NCBI GenBank assembly: GCA_003216835.1
Contig: QCIF01000001.1
Location: forward strand, 1-64,000
Origin: Prochlorococcus sp. AG-402-K10
Lineage (GTDB): Bacteria; Cyanobacteriota; Cyanobacteriia; PCC-6307; Cyanobiaceae
DNA: 64,000 bases
Reading direction: 5' to 3'
Part shown: piece after piece, positions 13,736 through 21,208 of the stretch
Layout: the number at the start of each line of letters is the position of its first letter
Position numbering within the stretch: position 1 is the stretch's first letter
Notes under the pieces: generated by a model
What the model was told of the DNA's origin: nothing
Databases searched by the model: none
What the model saw: the letters and a program-made list of their open reading frames with translations, nothing else
Program-made: the position numbers and the translations under genes

Positions 13736-15196
13736 ATGTCAATTTTCAAAAGCCTTTTATTAGATAAAAAAGGTTCAACTAAGTTAATTATCAAAAATTC
13801 TGTAATCGCAGCGTCTTTTATTTTTTTAGGTTTTGGGCAAGATGTACTAGCTAAAGGAAAATCATATGTGGCTGTAGAACCATTGGTTTGTGATTTAGTT
13901 AAATCAATTGCATTACCTTCAGATAATGTCACTTGCTTAGTTGATAGGAAGCAAGACGTACATGACTTAAAGATAAATCCAAGACAAGCTCAATTACTAA
14001 ATAGTGCAGATAAAGTATTCACTCTTGGAAAAGAAATGACTCCAAGCATGAGGAATTGGGAAAGTAAAAAGAAAACTGTTGTGGTAGGTGTAAGTGCAAT
14101 AGACGTAGATGATCACTCTGATCATGAAGGACATAGTGACCATTCAGACCATGGTGGGCATGATGATCACGCTGAAGGATCTTTTGAATGGGCAGGTAGA
14201 TTCTATCTAAAAAAAGGTAACTATACTTGGTCTTTTGCAAAAGTTGATGGCGAATATGCAGATCCTGCAATGAAGATGGTAATACTTAAATCTAACGATA
14301 TAGAGAGATCTGAAGATTTAGCGAAAGAACTATTAGGAGCTAAAGAAAAAATAAATAAGAAAGACAAAGGAACTTTGACTGCAAATAATAAAGCTTATGT
14401 TCTTAAATTTGATCAACGAAAAGATAGCTCCGTTTTTAACGTGGAGATCAAAGATGATGGTCAATATATATTTTTTACTGAACATATGCCTTTTGAGTTT
14501 GAGGCAAATGAACACTTTTTCAAAGATGTTTTAAATAGCGATGTCGAACCATTAGCGCAAGTACCTGATGAAGGAGAGGGGCATCATCACCATCATGACC
14601 ATGGTGGTCTGGATCCTCATATTTGGCATGATCCACATAACATCATAAAAATGGGCAAAGTTGTTAAAAATAGTTTAAAAAAAGACATTTCAATTTTTAA
14701 TAGAGATGACAGAAAATTAATTAATGAGAAATTCAATAATCTCGATTCGTTATTAGAAGACTTAGATTCTTGGATTGTTGAACAAGTAAGCTCTATCCCA
14801 GAATCGAAAAGAGTAATTGTTTCTAAACACAAAGCAATGGAATATTACGGAGATGCTTTTGGTTTTGAAACAATCAGTTTACTAGATTTTCTTGGAGATT
14901 CCTCAAGTTTGAGGCCTGATAATATAAAGTCTGTACTTGCTGAGCTTAAAGAAGACAATGTTTCAGTTCTTTTCCCAGAACAAAAACCAACCTCTAAATT
15001 ATTAAGAAATCTAAGCAGACAAAGTTCTATTCCTATTTCTTCTAAGCAAATATTTGTTGACGGGTTAATGATGGATGGGAACACAGTTTCAGTAGCTGTT
15101 CACAATACTTGCACTATCGTAAATTCTCTAGGAGGATCATGCGATAAAAAAGCTGGTTCAAATATAGAAAGCAGTTGGGAGAAACTATCTAATTAA
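13736..15196 (+). CDS. znuA: His-rich zinc ABC transporter binding protein (ZnuA-like) with inserted domain
   Basis: Periplasmic receptor that hands zinc to the ZnuB/ZnuC transporter. Residues about 15-39 are the signal segment (ending VLA). Ligand positions of the SBP_bac_9 fold are seen at DVHDLK (His76), DPHIWHDP (His295) and SKHKAMEYYG (His365). It is long for the family (486 versus about 300). Between the first lobe and the DPH motif there is a His/Asp-rich stretch (about 125-146), a domain of about 107 residues (150-256, FEWAGRFYL to EFEA) and a second His cluster (about 283-289, HHHHHDH). The inserted domain resembles part of the GTPase encoded downstream. A Zur-like box sits 20 bases before the start codon. 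Confidence 0.88.
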   Translation: MSIFKSLLLDKKGSTKLIIKNSVIAASFIFLGFGQDVLAKGKSYVAVEPLVCDLVKSIALPSDNVTCLVDRKQDVHDLKINPRQAQLLNSADKVFTLGKEMTPSMRNWESKKKTVVVGVSAIDVDDHSDHEGHSDHSDHGGHDDHAEGSFEWAGRFYLKKGNYTWSFAKVDGEYADPAMKMVILKSNDIERSEDLAKELLGAKEKINKKDKGTLTANNKAYVLKFDQRKDSSVFNVEIKDDGQYIFFTEHMPFEFEANEHFFKDVLNSDVEPLAQVPDEGEGHHHHHDHGGLDPHIWHDPHNIIKMGKVVKNSLKKDISIFNRDDRKLINEKFNNLDSLLEDLDSWIVEQVSSIPESKRVIVSKHKAMEYYGDAFGFETISLLDFLGDSSSLRPDNIKSVLAELKEDNVSVLFPEQKPTSKLLRNLSRQSSIPISSKQIFVDGLMMDGNTVSVAVHNTCTIVNSLGGSCDKKAGSNIESSWEKLSN

Positions 15197-15207
15197 ATTT
15201 TATTATA

Positions 15208-15224
15208 AAAACGATTTTCATTTC
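15208..15224. promoter_or_regulatory. Weak second Zur-like operator
   Basis: AAAACGATTTTCATTTC matches 14 of 17 positions of the perfect box at 13700-13716. A TATTAT sequence (15201-15206) ends one base before it, the same geometry as the -10 box and operator upstream of znuA. It lies 50 bases before the COG0523 GTPase start. Confidence 0.5.
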
Positions 15225-15274
15225 TAAATATTACTATTATATGAAAGTATTATTTATTGAGTAAAAGCCATTAA

Positions 15275-16630
15275 ATGAGTATTAAAGAGAAAGTCCCTGT
15301 TACCATCCTTACTGGATTTTTAGGTTCAGGTAAAACTACTCTCCTTAATAGAATATTAAGTGAAGAGCATGGGAAAAGAATAGCAGTAATCGAAAATGAA
15401 TACGGTGAAGTAGGTATAGATCAAGGACTCGTAATTAATGCTGATGAAGAAGTATTTGAGATGTCAAATGGGTGCATTTGTTGTACTGTTCGCGGTGATC
15501 TAATAAGAGTCCTTGGAAACCTTATGAAAAGAAGAGATAAGTTTGACTATGTTTTAGTAGAAACGACAGGATTAGCAGATCCTGGGCCAGTTGCTCAGAC
15601 TTTTTTTATGGATGAAGAAATTAGTTCCGAATTTACTCTCGACGGAATTGTGACTTTAGTTGATGCTGCACATATTGAGCAGCAACTAGGAAGGAGTGAT
15701 GAAAGTTCAGAACAAGTTGCATTTGCAGATGTTCTTGTCCTTAATAAAACTGATTTAGTCTCTGATGATGCATTAGATACCCTTGAATCAAGATTGAGAG
15801 ATATGAACCGAATGACTCGAATTATTAGAGCAGAGAATGCCCAAGTACCAATTGAAACAGTCTTAAATCTTAGTGCATTTGATCTCGATCAGATTCTTAA
15901 GCGCAGGCCTACGTTCCTTGAACCCGAGTATCCATTTGAATGGACAGGTGTTTACGATCTTGCTGCAGGTAAATATGAATTAATTCTAGAAGAAGGACCC
16001 GATCCTGAAATGTCATTAGTAGCTTTTACAAATCAAGGCTCAACCGAGGAAGAACTTAAAGATGGTGCTGAATCCTCTGTCAGACTTTATGCAGAAAAAG
16101 CTAAAAGTCTAGAACCTGGGAAGAGTATTCCATTTGGAGAACATATAAATCTTCAATTGGAAGATAAGGGGAATAAATCATTCATCCTGAACATAGAAAA
16201 GCCAACAAAAATAGGTTTGTTTACGCAACACACCGCTGAAGAATTCAATATGAAAGTAGTAAAGATTGATGTAAACAATTCAAAAGAGATTCACTTCAAT
16301 GTTGAAAGGTTCTGGCAGGCAGAGCACGAGCATGATGATGAAGTAGGTTCAATTGCAATAGAACACTTTGGAGACGTTGACCCAGAAAAACTAAACACTT
16401 GGATGGGTAGGCTGCTCTCAGAAAAAGGGGTGGATATATTCAGAACTAAAGGTTTCATAAGTTACTCAGGCAACCCAAGAAGAATAGTATTCCAAGGAGT
16501 ACATATGTTATTTACCGCACAACCTGATAAAGAATGGGGTAACGAGCCTCGGCGAAACCAACTTGTTTTTATTGGTAGAAATTTAGATAAGAAAGAGATG
16601 CAAGAAGGCTTTGATAAATGCCTGATATAG
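15275..16630 (+). CDS. COG0523 (CobW/Zng1-type) GTPase, probable zinc metallochaperone
   Basis: G3E GTPase with Walker A GFLGSGKTTLL (14-24), the metal-binding CxCC motif in NGCICC (Cys67, 69, 70), ETTGLADPGP (96-105, switch/Walker B region) and NKTD (157-160, guanine specificity). The C-terminal CobW_C part (about 335-445) carries HEHDD (351-355) and ends RNQLVFIGRN. Between the two lies an extra segment (221-324, FEWTGVYDL to EEF) that resembles the insertion of the upstream binding protein. The family inserts or delivers metals. The zinc cluster and a possible Zur box suggest zinc, not cobalamin. The next gene overlaps its end by 13 bases. Confidence 0.87.
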   Translation: MSIKEKVPVTILTGFLGSGKTTLLNRILSEEHGKRIAVIENEYGEVGIDQGLVINADEEVFEMSNGCICCTVRGDLIRVLGNLMKRRDKFDYVLVETTGLADPGPVAQTFFMDEEISSEFTLDGIVTLVDAAHIEQQLGRSDESSEQVAFADVLVLNKTDLVSDDALDTLESRLRDMNRMTRIIRAENAQVPIETVLNLSAFDLDQILKRRPTFLEPEYPFEWTGVYDLAAGKYELILEEGPDPEMSLVAFTNQGSTEEELKDGAESSVRLYAEKAKSLEPGKSIPFGEHINLQLEDKGNKSFILNIEKPTKIGLFTQHTAEEFNMKVVKIDVNNSKEIHFNVERFWQAEHEHDDEVGSIAIEHFGDVDPEKLNTWMGRLLSEKGVDIFRTKGFISYSGNPRRIVFQGVHMLFTAQPDKEWGNEPRRNQLVFIGRNLDKKEMQEGFDKCLI

Positions 16631-17691
16631 AACCATTTAGCCCAAGAGGTATGTTCCATGAGGGATGGACCGCAGAAGTTAATGATTACGCCATAGCTTG
16701 TGGTTGGGCCCTTAAAGGAAAGCAATTTATCGTGGGTGACGTAGCAGGAGGTCTTTTCGCATTTGAAGGAGATACTGGAAAAATTATTTGGGAAAAAGAA
16801 AAAATACATTCTGGTGGTCTGCTAGAAATGTCCATCCATCCAGAAGGTGAAATTTTTGCGACATCAGGTCAAGACGGAAATGTACAAATTTATAATTGCC
16901 ACGATGCTAAATTAATCAAAACACTTGATCTTGGTAAAGGTTGGGTAGAACACCTCAAGTGGTCCAATGACGGCTTGTTTCTAGCAATAGCATCATCAAG
17001 AAAAGTTTATGTTTTTAATGAATTAGGTGAAGAAAAATGGATTTCAGATGAACATCCAAGCACAGTAAGTGCAATCACATGGTCAAATAAAAACGAGTTA
17101 GCAACTGCCTGCTACGGTAGAGTGACCTTCTTTGACATAGTTAACAATAAAACTAATCAAAAACTCGAGTGGCAAGGATCATTGGTATCAATGGAATTAA
17201 GCCCTGATGGAGATATAGTCGCCTGCGGGAGTCAAGACAATTCAGTTCATTTTTGGAGAAGATCAACTGGAATGGATGCTGAAATGACAGGCTATCCTGG
17301 AAAACCAAGTCACCTTTCTTTTGATGACAGCGGACAATTGTTAGCAACTAGTGGAAGTGAAAGAATAACAGTCTGGAGCTTTATAGGTAATGGTCCAGAG
17401 GGAACCATGCCAGGAGAGCTATGTCACCATACAGAACCGATTTCTAGTCTAGCCTTTTCAAATAAAGGTATGCTTGTAGCTTCGGGCTCCAGAGATGGTT
17501 CTGTGGTTGCTAGTTTCCTAAGAAAAGATGGTAATGGGGATCCTGTAGGTGCTGCATTCGCAGGAGATTTAGTAGGAGCAATATCATGGAGACCTGATGA
17601 TTGCGCACTTGCTGCAGTTAACGCAAAAGGTAAGGTTAATGTATGGAAATTCAAAGTTCGTACTAATCTTTTTTCAAAAGGTTTTAAATAG
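16618..17691 (+). CDS. WD40-repeat protein linked to the zinc GTPase
   Basis: A 357-residue protein made of about seven WD-type blades, with repeated patterns such as LEMSIHPEGEIFATSGQDGNVQIYN, SMELSPDGDIVACG, DNSVHFW and SSLAFSNKGMLVASGSRDGSV, so probably one beta-propeller. There is no signal peptide, hence it is cytoplasmic. Its ATG overlaps the end of the GTPase gene by 13 bases, which implies translational coupling and a shared task. Beta-propellers are usually docking platforms. A partner role for the GTPase or for a zinc protein is inference from position only. Confidence 0.8.
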   Translation: MPDIEPFSPRGMFHEGWTAEVNDYAIACGWALKGKQFIVGDVAGGLFAFEGDTGKIIWEKEKIHSGGLLEMSIHPEGEIFATSGQDGNVQIYNCHDAKLIKTLDLGKGWVEHLKWSNDGLFLAIASSRKVYVFNELGEEKWISDEHPSTVSAITWSNKNELATACYGRVTFFDIVNNKTNQKLEWQGSLVSMELSPDGDIVACGSQDNSVHFWRRSTGMDAEMTGYPGKPSHLSFDDSGQLLATSGSERITVWSFIGNGPEGTMPGELCHHTEPISSLAFSNKGMLVASGSRDGSVVASFLRKDGNGDPVGAAFAGDLVGAISWRPDDCALAAVNAKGKVNVWKFKVRTNLFSKGFK

Positions 17692-17711
17692 ATAAATACA
17701 ACTTAAGAAAT

Positions 17712-17864
17712 TTACCAATAGTTTGATTTTAAATGCCTTTCCATGCAAATAAACTCGCAGTCATTGTCTATACCCTTTGGATGAATATCACAATATGAAA
17801 GGCATTGAAAATATTCATCTATAGGATTGGATCTATCATTATTATCAACTTTGGCATTTTTCAT
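17712..17864 (-). CDS. Small twin CX3C protein (50 aa)
   Basis: ATG at 17864. The peptide contains CLSYC, then eleven residues, then CEFIC, i.e. CX3C-X11-CX3C within two short helices. This spacing is typical of helical hairpins held by two disulfides, or of small metal sites. No signal peptide is present. It lies 20 bases beyond the WD40 gene, facing it. The link to the zinc cluster is positional only. No named family is recognised. Confidence 0.5.
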   Translation of the reverse strand: MKNAKVDNNDRSNPIDEYFQCLSYCDIHPKGIDNDCEFICMERHLKSNYW

Positions 17865-18136
17865 AATAAAAAATTCCTCAATATACTTAAAAATAAGATA
17901 GGCGAATTAAATATCAAAATAAATGAGCAAAATTTACTAAATATCTTAAAAAGATTTAAATTTTAAATTTTTTACTTCAGACTAAATTTATAAATACGAT
18001 TTATCTCTAATAAAAAAAACAATACATTACCACTTTCGGACATTTTGGTATAAAAAGCAATGCGTATAAAAACGGATTGCCATTAGATAAAATTTTTCTT
18101 AATTTTATATTGTTGAGTTCTAGGAGGTCTTTCAAA

Positions 18137-18169
18137 ATGATCGATAGCCTGCCAGAAATTTCGGAATAA
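18137..18169 (+). CDS. Mini-ORF with strong ribosome-binding site (10 aa)
   Basis: MIDSLPEISE, preceded by a full AGGAGG at 18122-18127, an unusually strong Shine-Dalgarno for this genome. The spacing of nine bases to the ATG is good. It may be a leader peptide or chance. It lies in the same putative transcript as the 29-codon frame. Confidence 0.25.
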   Translation: MIDSLPEISE

Positions 18170-18210
18170 CTCGAACTAATTTAATTAACTGCTCCAATTA
18201 TTTTTTATTA

Positions 18211-18300
18211 ATGTCTAAGCTTCCTTCTTCCGCATCGTTTAGGTGCCCTATAAGAAACAAGCCTAATTCTAGAGTTTTTGCCCCAGTTAAGAACAATTAG
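18211..18300 (+). CDS. Candidate 29-residue peptide
   Basis: ATG at 18211. The peptide is basic and begins MSKLPSSASFRCPIRNKPNS. Base composition is less AT-rich than the flanks, and a terminator follows about 95 bases later. No Shine-Dalgarno is obvious. The higher GC could instead reflect RNA structure. Confidence 0.3.
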   Translation: MSKLPSSASFRCPIRNKPNSRVFAPVKNN

Positions 18301-18394
18301 TTAAATTTGGTGAGCATTAGCTGAATAGAGGTTATTAACAAGGCTCAATGATATATGTGCTTTATTAACTTCAGAAAATAAAAGTAATAGTTAA

Positions 18395-18423
18395 AAGAGG
18401 GCTTTTATAAGCTCTCTTTTTTT
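18395..18423 (+). terminator. Intrinsic terminator
   Basis: A 10-bp stem AAGAGGGCTT / AAGCTCTCTT with one G-U pair, a four-base loop and a following run of T. It ends the putative short transcript that starts near 18110. Confidence 0.7.
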
Positions 18424-18491
18424 ATCTAAAAATTAAGATAACACTATTATAGATTTATAGATAATAATTGAAGAAATCAAATTTTAAAGTG

Positions 18492-18776
18492 ATGGTTAAA
18501 TATTATTGCCCTTATTGCAATCCTAAGTATCAATTTGAAAAACAAAATCAAAAAGGTTCTCTAATTTGTGGCTTATGCGGAGAGGATCTTGTAAAAAAAC
18601 CAATTATTAGGTTGAACCAAATAATTGCTTTTATTGCAATTGCTTCTTTACTTTTACCTTTAATTTATACTTTTATTTTTATAATTAAAAGTCAAATAAA
18701 GCTTCCTAAGAAAAATTACCAAGCAAATATAAACTTTAGGATAACCACAAAAGATCAATTTCAAAAAACAGATTGA
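18492..18776 (+). CDS. Zinc-ribbon single-span membrane protein
   Basis: 94 residues from the ATG at 18492; a TTG eight codons upstream would add MKKSNFKV. It opens with a four-cysteine zinc ribbon (YYCPYCNPKYQF ... LICGLCGEDL: two CxxC pairs, about 18 residues apart). A basic linker and one long hydrophobic helix (about residues 44-70) follow, then a polar tail. The ribbon should face the cytoplasm. No specific family is recognised. Confidence 0.6.
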   Translation: MVKYYCPYCNPKYQFEKQNQKGSLICGLCGEDLVKKPIIRLNQIIAFIAIASLLLPLIYTFIFIIKSQIKLPKKNYQANINFRITTKDQFQKTD

Positions 18777-18790
18777 AAATTTTTTGAGGA

Positions 18791-19024
18791 TTAGCCTCTA
18801 CAAAGTGATTTATTTAAACATGAATTATTAATATCAATCTCCTCTTGATCATAAACATTATTTAAATTTTGCTCATTAATTATAGCTTTATCATTTGAGT
18901 AGCAATGATCTTTACAACCCCCATTAAGAAAATTATGCGGATATAAATGGGGAATATATGCTAAATATAGTAGAAAGATTAATTTAAAAATTTGATATGT
19001 ATTTTTTCTTATTTTTAATATCAT
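18791..19024 (-). CDS. Small exported Cys-containing hypothetical protein
   Basis: The ATG at 19024 is used (77 residues, MILKIRKNTYQIFKLIFLLY and onward), which gives a signal peptide and avoids overlap with the upstream gene; a start at 19087 is also open. The mature part has four cysteines in two groups (GGCKDHC, and NSCLNKSLC near the end), which suggests disulfides or metal binding outside the cytoplasm. The family is unknown. Confidence 0.45.
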   Translation of the reverse strand: MILKIRKNTYQIFKLIFLLYLAYIPHLYPHNFLNGGCKDHCYSNDKAIINEQNLNNVYDQEEIDINNSCLNKSLCRG

Positions 19025-19056
19025 TTTCCCAAAAATTTCTAAGTCAATAATATCAG

Positions 19057-19293
19057 TTAATTCCAAGGAGTGTTTATAAGTCCCCATATATCAAAGAAGA
19101 AAAATAAAACTGCAATAAATACAAGATCCCAAGCTCTTTCCTTAAAAGCCCAAGGGGCAATAAAAACTTCACCAAGTCCATGAAGTGCGGCACCAAAAGG
19201 GATATGATCTAAGACAAGCAAACTGTGAGAGAGAATAAAAAGAAAACTTGCTAAATATCTAAAAAAAACAAATTGCAAATTTCCAGAAACCAT
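19057..19293 (-). CDS. Small membrane protein
   Basis: A 78-residue protein with two or three hydrophobic helices (about residues 9-30, 34-48 and 55-70) and conserved-looking GLGEVFIAPWAF in the middle. It lies 32 bases upstream of the small exported protein on the same strand. No family is recognised. Confidence 0.55.
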   Translation of the reverse strand: MVSGNLQFVFFRYLASFLFILSHSLLVLDHIPFGAALHGLGEVFIAPWAFKERAWDLVFIAVLFFFFDIWGLINTPWN

Positions 19294-19491
19294 TTCTTTA
19301 TATTTTTAAAAAATATACATCAAAGAATAAAATAGTCAAATAGATCCATTAATTAGATATCCATTTTGGTATTAATAAATACTAATAAAGATTTAAATCT
19401 AAAAAAAATATTATAAGCAAAGTAAATTAAAAATTTTTCTTCTTTTTTAGTTTCAACTGATACGTTTTTTAATGTATTTATCTGTTTTCAT

Positions 19492-20034
19492 TTGTTTAAT
19501 ATTTTAAGGAAATTGAATTCAAGTTTAGTAATCGAAAATTTTACATCAAAGAAATCAGATTTTTTTGAATTGATAAGTTATGAAAAGTTTCGAGATACAA
19601 AAAATGTTAAATTTTTTGATATAAGCATAAATAAATCTAATTGCAGAGATTTAGTTATTCATAATGGTCCTGCAATTAGCCCACCTAATGATGAAGAATT
19701 AGGGAATTGGGCATTTTATATACACCACAACCAAGAAGATAATCTATTAGCTATTTCTGGAGGAAGAACATTCTTTCTGGTTAATTTTGGTTGGGAGTAT
19801 CCTTTTTATAAAGTTAGATTAGATTCCTGTGGATATATATTAAGAATCCCAAGAGGTACTTTCCATAGATCAGTTTCTGATAACAACGGTTCTATAGTTT
19901 TAAATCAAGCAATAAGAGACAAAGGAGCTACAGTAGAATCTGAATTTAAAGTAATTAATATCAAAGATAATAAAAAGTTACTTGATTGTATAAAAAATCT
20001 AAAGCCAAAATTTAAATTTTTTAGTGTTAAATAA
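19492..20034 (+). CDS. Cupin-like hypothetical protein
   Basis: A 180-residue protein with a TTG start at 19492; no ATG exists upstream in frame. The core HNGPAISPPNDEE, AFYIHHNQEDNLLAISGGRT, then GYILRIPRGTFHRSVSD and NQAIRDKGATV reads like a single cupin barrel: an HH pair followed by the IPRGTFHRS turn that commonly ends the second cupin motif. Metal ligands could be the HH and the later His. A sugar epimerase-like role is possible but unsupported. Confidence 0.5.
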   Translation: MFNILRKLNSSLVIENFTSKKSDFFELISYEKFRDTKNVKFFDISINKSNCRDLVIHNGPAISPPNDEELGNWAFYIHHNQEDNLLAISGGRTFFLVNFGWEYPFYKVRLDSCGYILRIPRGTFHRSVSDNNGSIVLNQAIRDKGATVESEFKVINIKDNKKLLDCIKNLKPKFKFFSVK

Positions 20035-20117
20035 TTTTAAAAACATCGTCCAAATTTATATATAAATAAAAATAATTATTTAATTGTTATAAAATAATTT
20101 TATTGCAATATTTTAAT

Positions 20118-20636
20118 ATGACATTTTTTAGTTTTATAAAATATTTTTTATGTTTAACTTTCTCTTTATTGATTTTATCTACACCAGTTTTTGCTGGAGC
20201 AAATGTCGCTGTAAAAGGTGAAGGAGACGAAGTTCCAAGTTATGTAAGATCTGATATAACAGGATACGATTTTCATGGAGAGGATCTACATTTATCATCT
20301 ATCGCAGGAGCAGTCGCTAGGGATGCTGACTTTAGTGACGTTGATTTACATGGAACTACATTAACTTTATCAGATCTAAAAGGTTCCAATTTAAATGGCA
20401 TAGATCTTACAGATACCCTCTCTGATAGAGTCAATTTCCAAAAAACTGACTTAAGAAATGCAGTTTTAGTTAATATGATTGCATCAGGAAGTAGTTTTGC
20501 TGGTGCACAAATTGAAGGAGCAGATTTCAGTTTTGCAATTCTTGATAGTGAGGATCAAAGAAAACTTTGTGATATTGCAGAAGGTATAAACCCAACAACA
20601 GGAGTTTCAACAAGAGAAAGTCTTGAGTGTAATTAG
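20118..20636 (+). CDS. Exported pentapeptide-repeat protein
   Basis: 172 residues from the ATG at 20118. Residues 1-26 form a signal peptide ending VFA, which fits the thylakoid lumen or periplasm. From about residue 50 there are A(D/N)LXX-type pentapeptides (ADFSDVDLHGTTL, GSNLNGIDLT, VNFQKTDLRNAVL, GADFSFAIL), enough for about three coils of a right-handed beta-helix. A short C-terminal cap with two cysteines (KLCDIAEG ... SLECN) follows. Lumenal pentapeptide proteins are known in cyanobacteria; function is mostly unknown. Confidence 0.8.
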   Translation: MTFFSFIKYFLCLTFSLLILSTPVFAGANVAVKGEGDEVPSYVRSDITGYDFHGEDLHLSSIAGAVARDADFSDVDLHGTTLTLSDLKGSNLNGIDLTDTLSDRVNFQKTDLRNAVLVNMIASGSSFAGAQIEGADFSFAILDSEDQRKLCDIAEGINPTTGVSTRESLECN

Positions 20637-20646
20637 TTAGCTTTAA

Positions 20647-21000
20647 TCATAAATATAGTCTATTACCATCAACATATTTATAAATTCTTTGATCTTCATC
20701 CATATATATCAGTTCATCATTTAACTTTGATTTTTTAAATTTTGAGAGTCTTGCTCTATGTATATTAGACTTTCTTTTTATGATTTCTTCATTATCATAA
20801 TCTTCAATCCTTATATTTAAATTTGGGTTCGAAGTGGCTTTTTCATCTTCTCTCAAAAAAATTTTTTCAATATTTTTTTCCTTACTAAGAAGTTTTGTTT
20901 TAAATTTAAAAAGATTATTTTTCTTTAATCGTTTAGAATTTATATTTTTATAAATCATTATGATTATTGCTAAAACTAAAAATATCAAAAATATAGTCAT
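20647..21000 (-). CDS. Membrane-anchored basic hypothetical protein
   Basis: A 117-residue protein with an N-terminal anchor (residues 2-17) followed by a very basic cytoplasmic domain (KNINSKRLKKNN, KRKSNIHRARLSKFKKSK) and an ending YMDEDQRIYKYVDGNRLYL. It lies two bases from the next upstream gene on the same strand, so the two are probably co-transcribed. The family is unknown. Confidence 0.55.
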   Translation of the reverse strand: MTIFLIFLVLAIIIMIYKNINSKRLKKNNLFKFKTKLLSKEKNIEKIFLREDEKATSNPNLNIRIEDYDNEEIIKRKSNIHRARLSKFKKSKLNDELIYMDEDQRIYKYVDGNRLYL

Positions 21001-21002
21001 TT

Positions 21003-21194
21003 CTATTTAATTTTAATTTTTATATCAACACCCAGATTACTTTTAGTGGTTAAAATTTCTTTTTTAAATATACCATAAGAAAAAATTTCAGATAACGTTT
21101 TCAGTGATTTAAAAAATATAAAAACAATAAATAAAAAGAAAACTATCAAGTTTTCTACAAGATAGTTTTTATTTTTATTTTTCAAACTACTCAT
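21003..21194 (-). CDS. Small single-span membrane protein
   Basis: 63 residues with one hydrophobic helix (about residues 13-28) and basic flanks. It sits between a PfkB-type kinase (14 bases upstream) and the basic anchored protein (two bases downstream), so the three genes probably form one leftward operon. No family is recognised. Confidence 0.5.
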   Translation of the reverse strand: MSSLKNKNKNYLVENLIVFFLFIVFIFFKSLKTLSEIFSYGIFKKEILTTKSNLGVDIKIKIK

Positions 21195-21208
21195 AAAATT
21201 TAAATTAA

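Larger units (their letters stand above)
17865..18467. other. Intergenic region with possible short transcript
   Basis: About 600 bases between two small genes. A hairpin with one mismatch (GCAATGCG at 18057-18064 with CGGATTGC at 18073-18080) comes first. A TATATT element lies near 18107, then AGGAGG (18122-18127) before a 10-codon frame, a 29-codon frame, and a clear terminator at 18395-18423. A transcript of roughly 300 bases is likely. Whether it acts as RNA or as message is open. Confidence 0.4.

Noticed and set aside
13933-15084. Several minus-strand frames rich in His/Leu opposite znuA
   Set aside because: They are antisense to the His-rich coding region and have no independent support.
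18040-18424. Glutamine riboswitch, tmRNA, 6S RNA or SRP RNA
   Set aside because: None of the hallmark sequences was found; left as an unassigned transcript.
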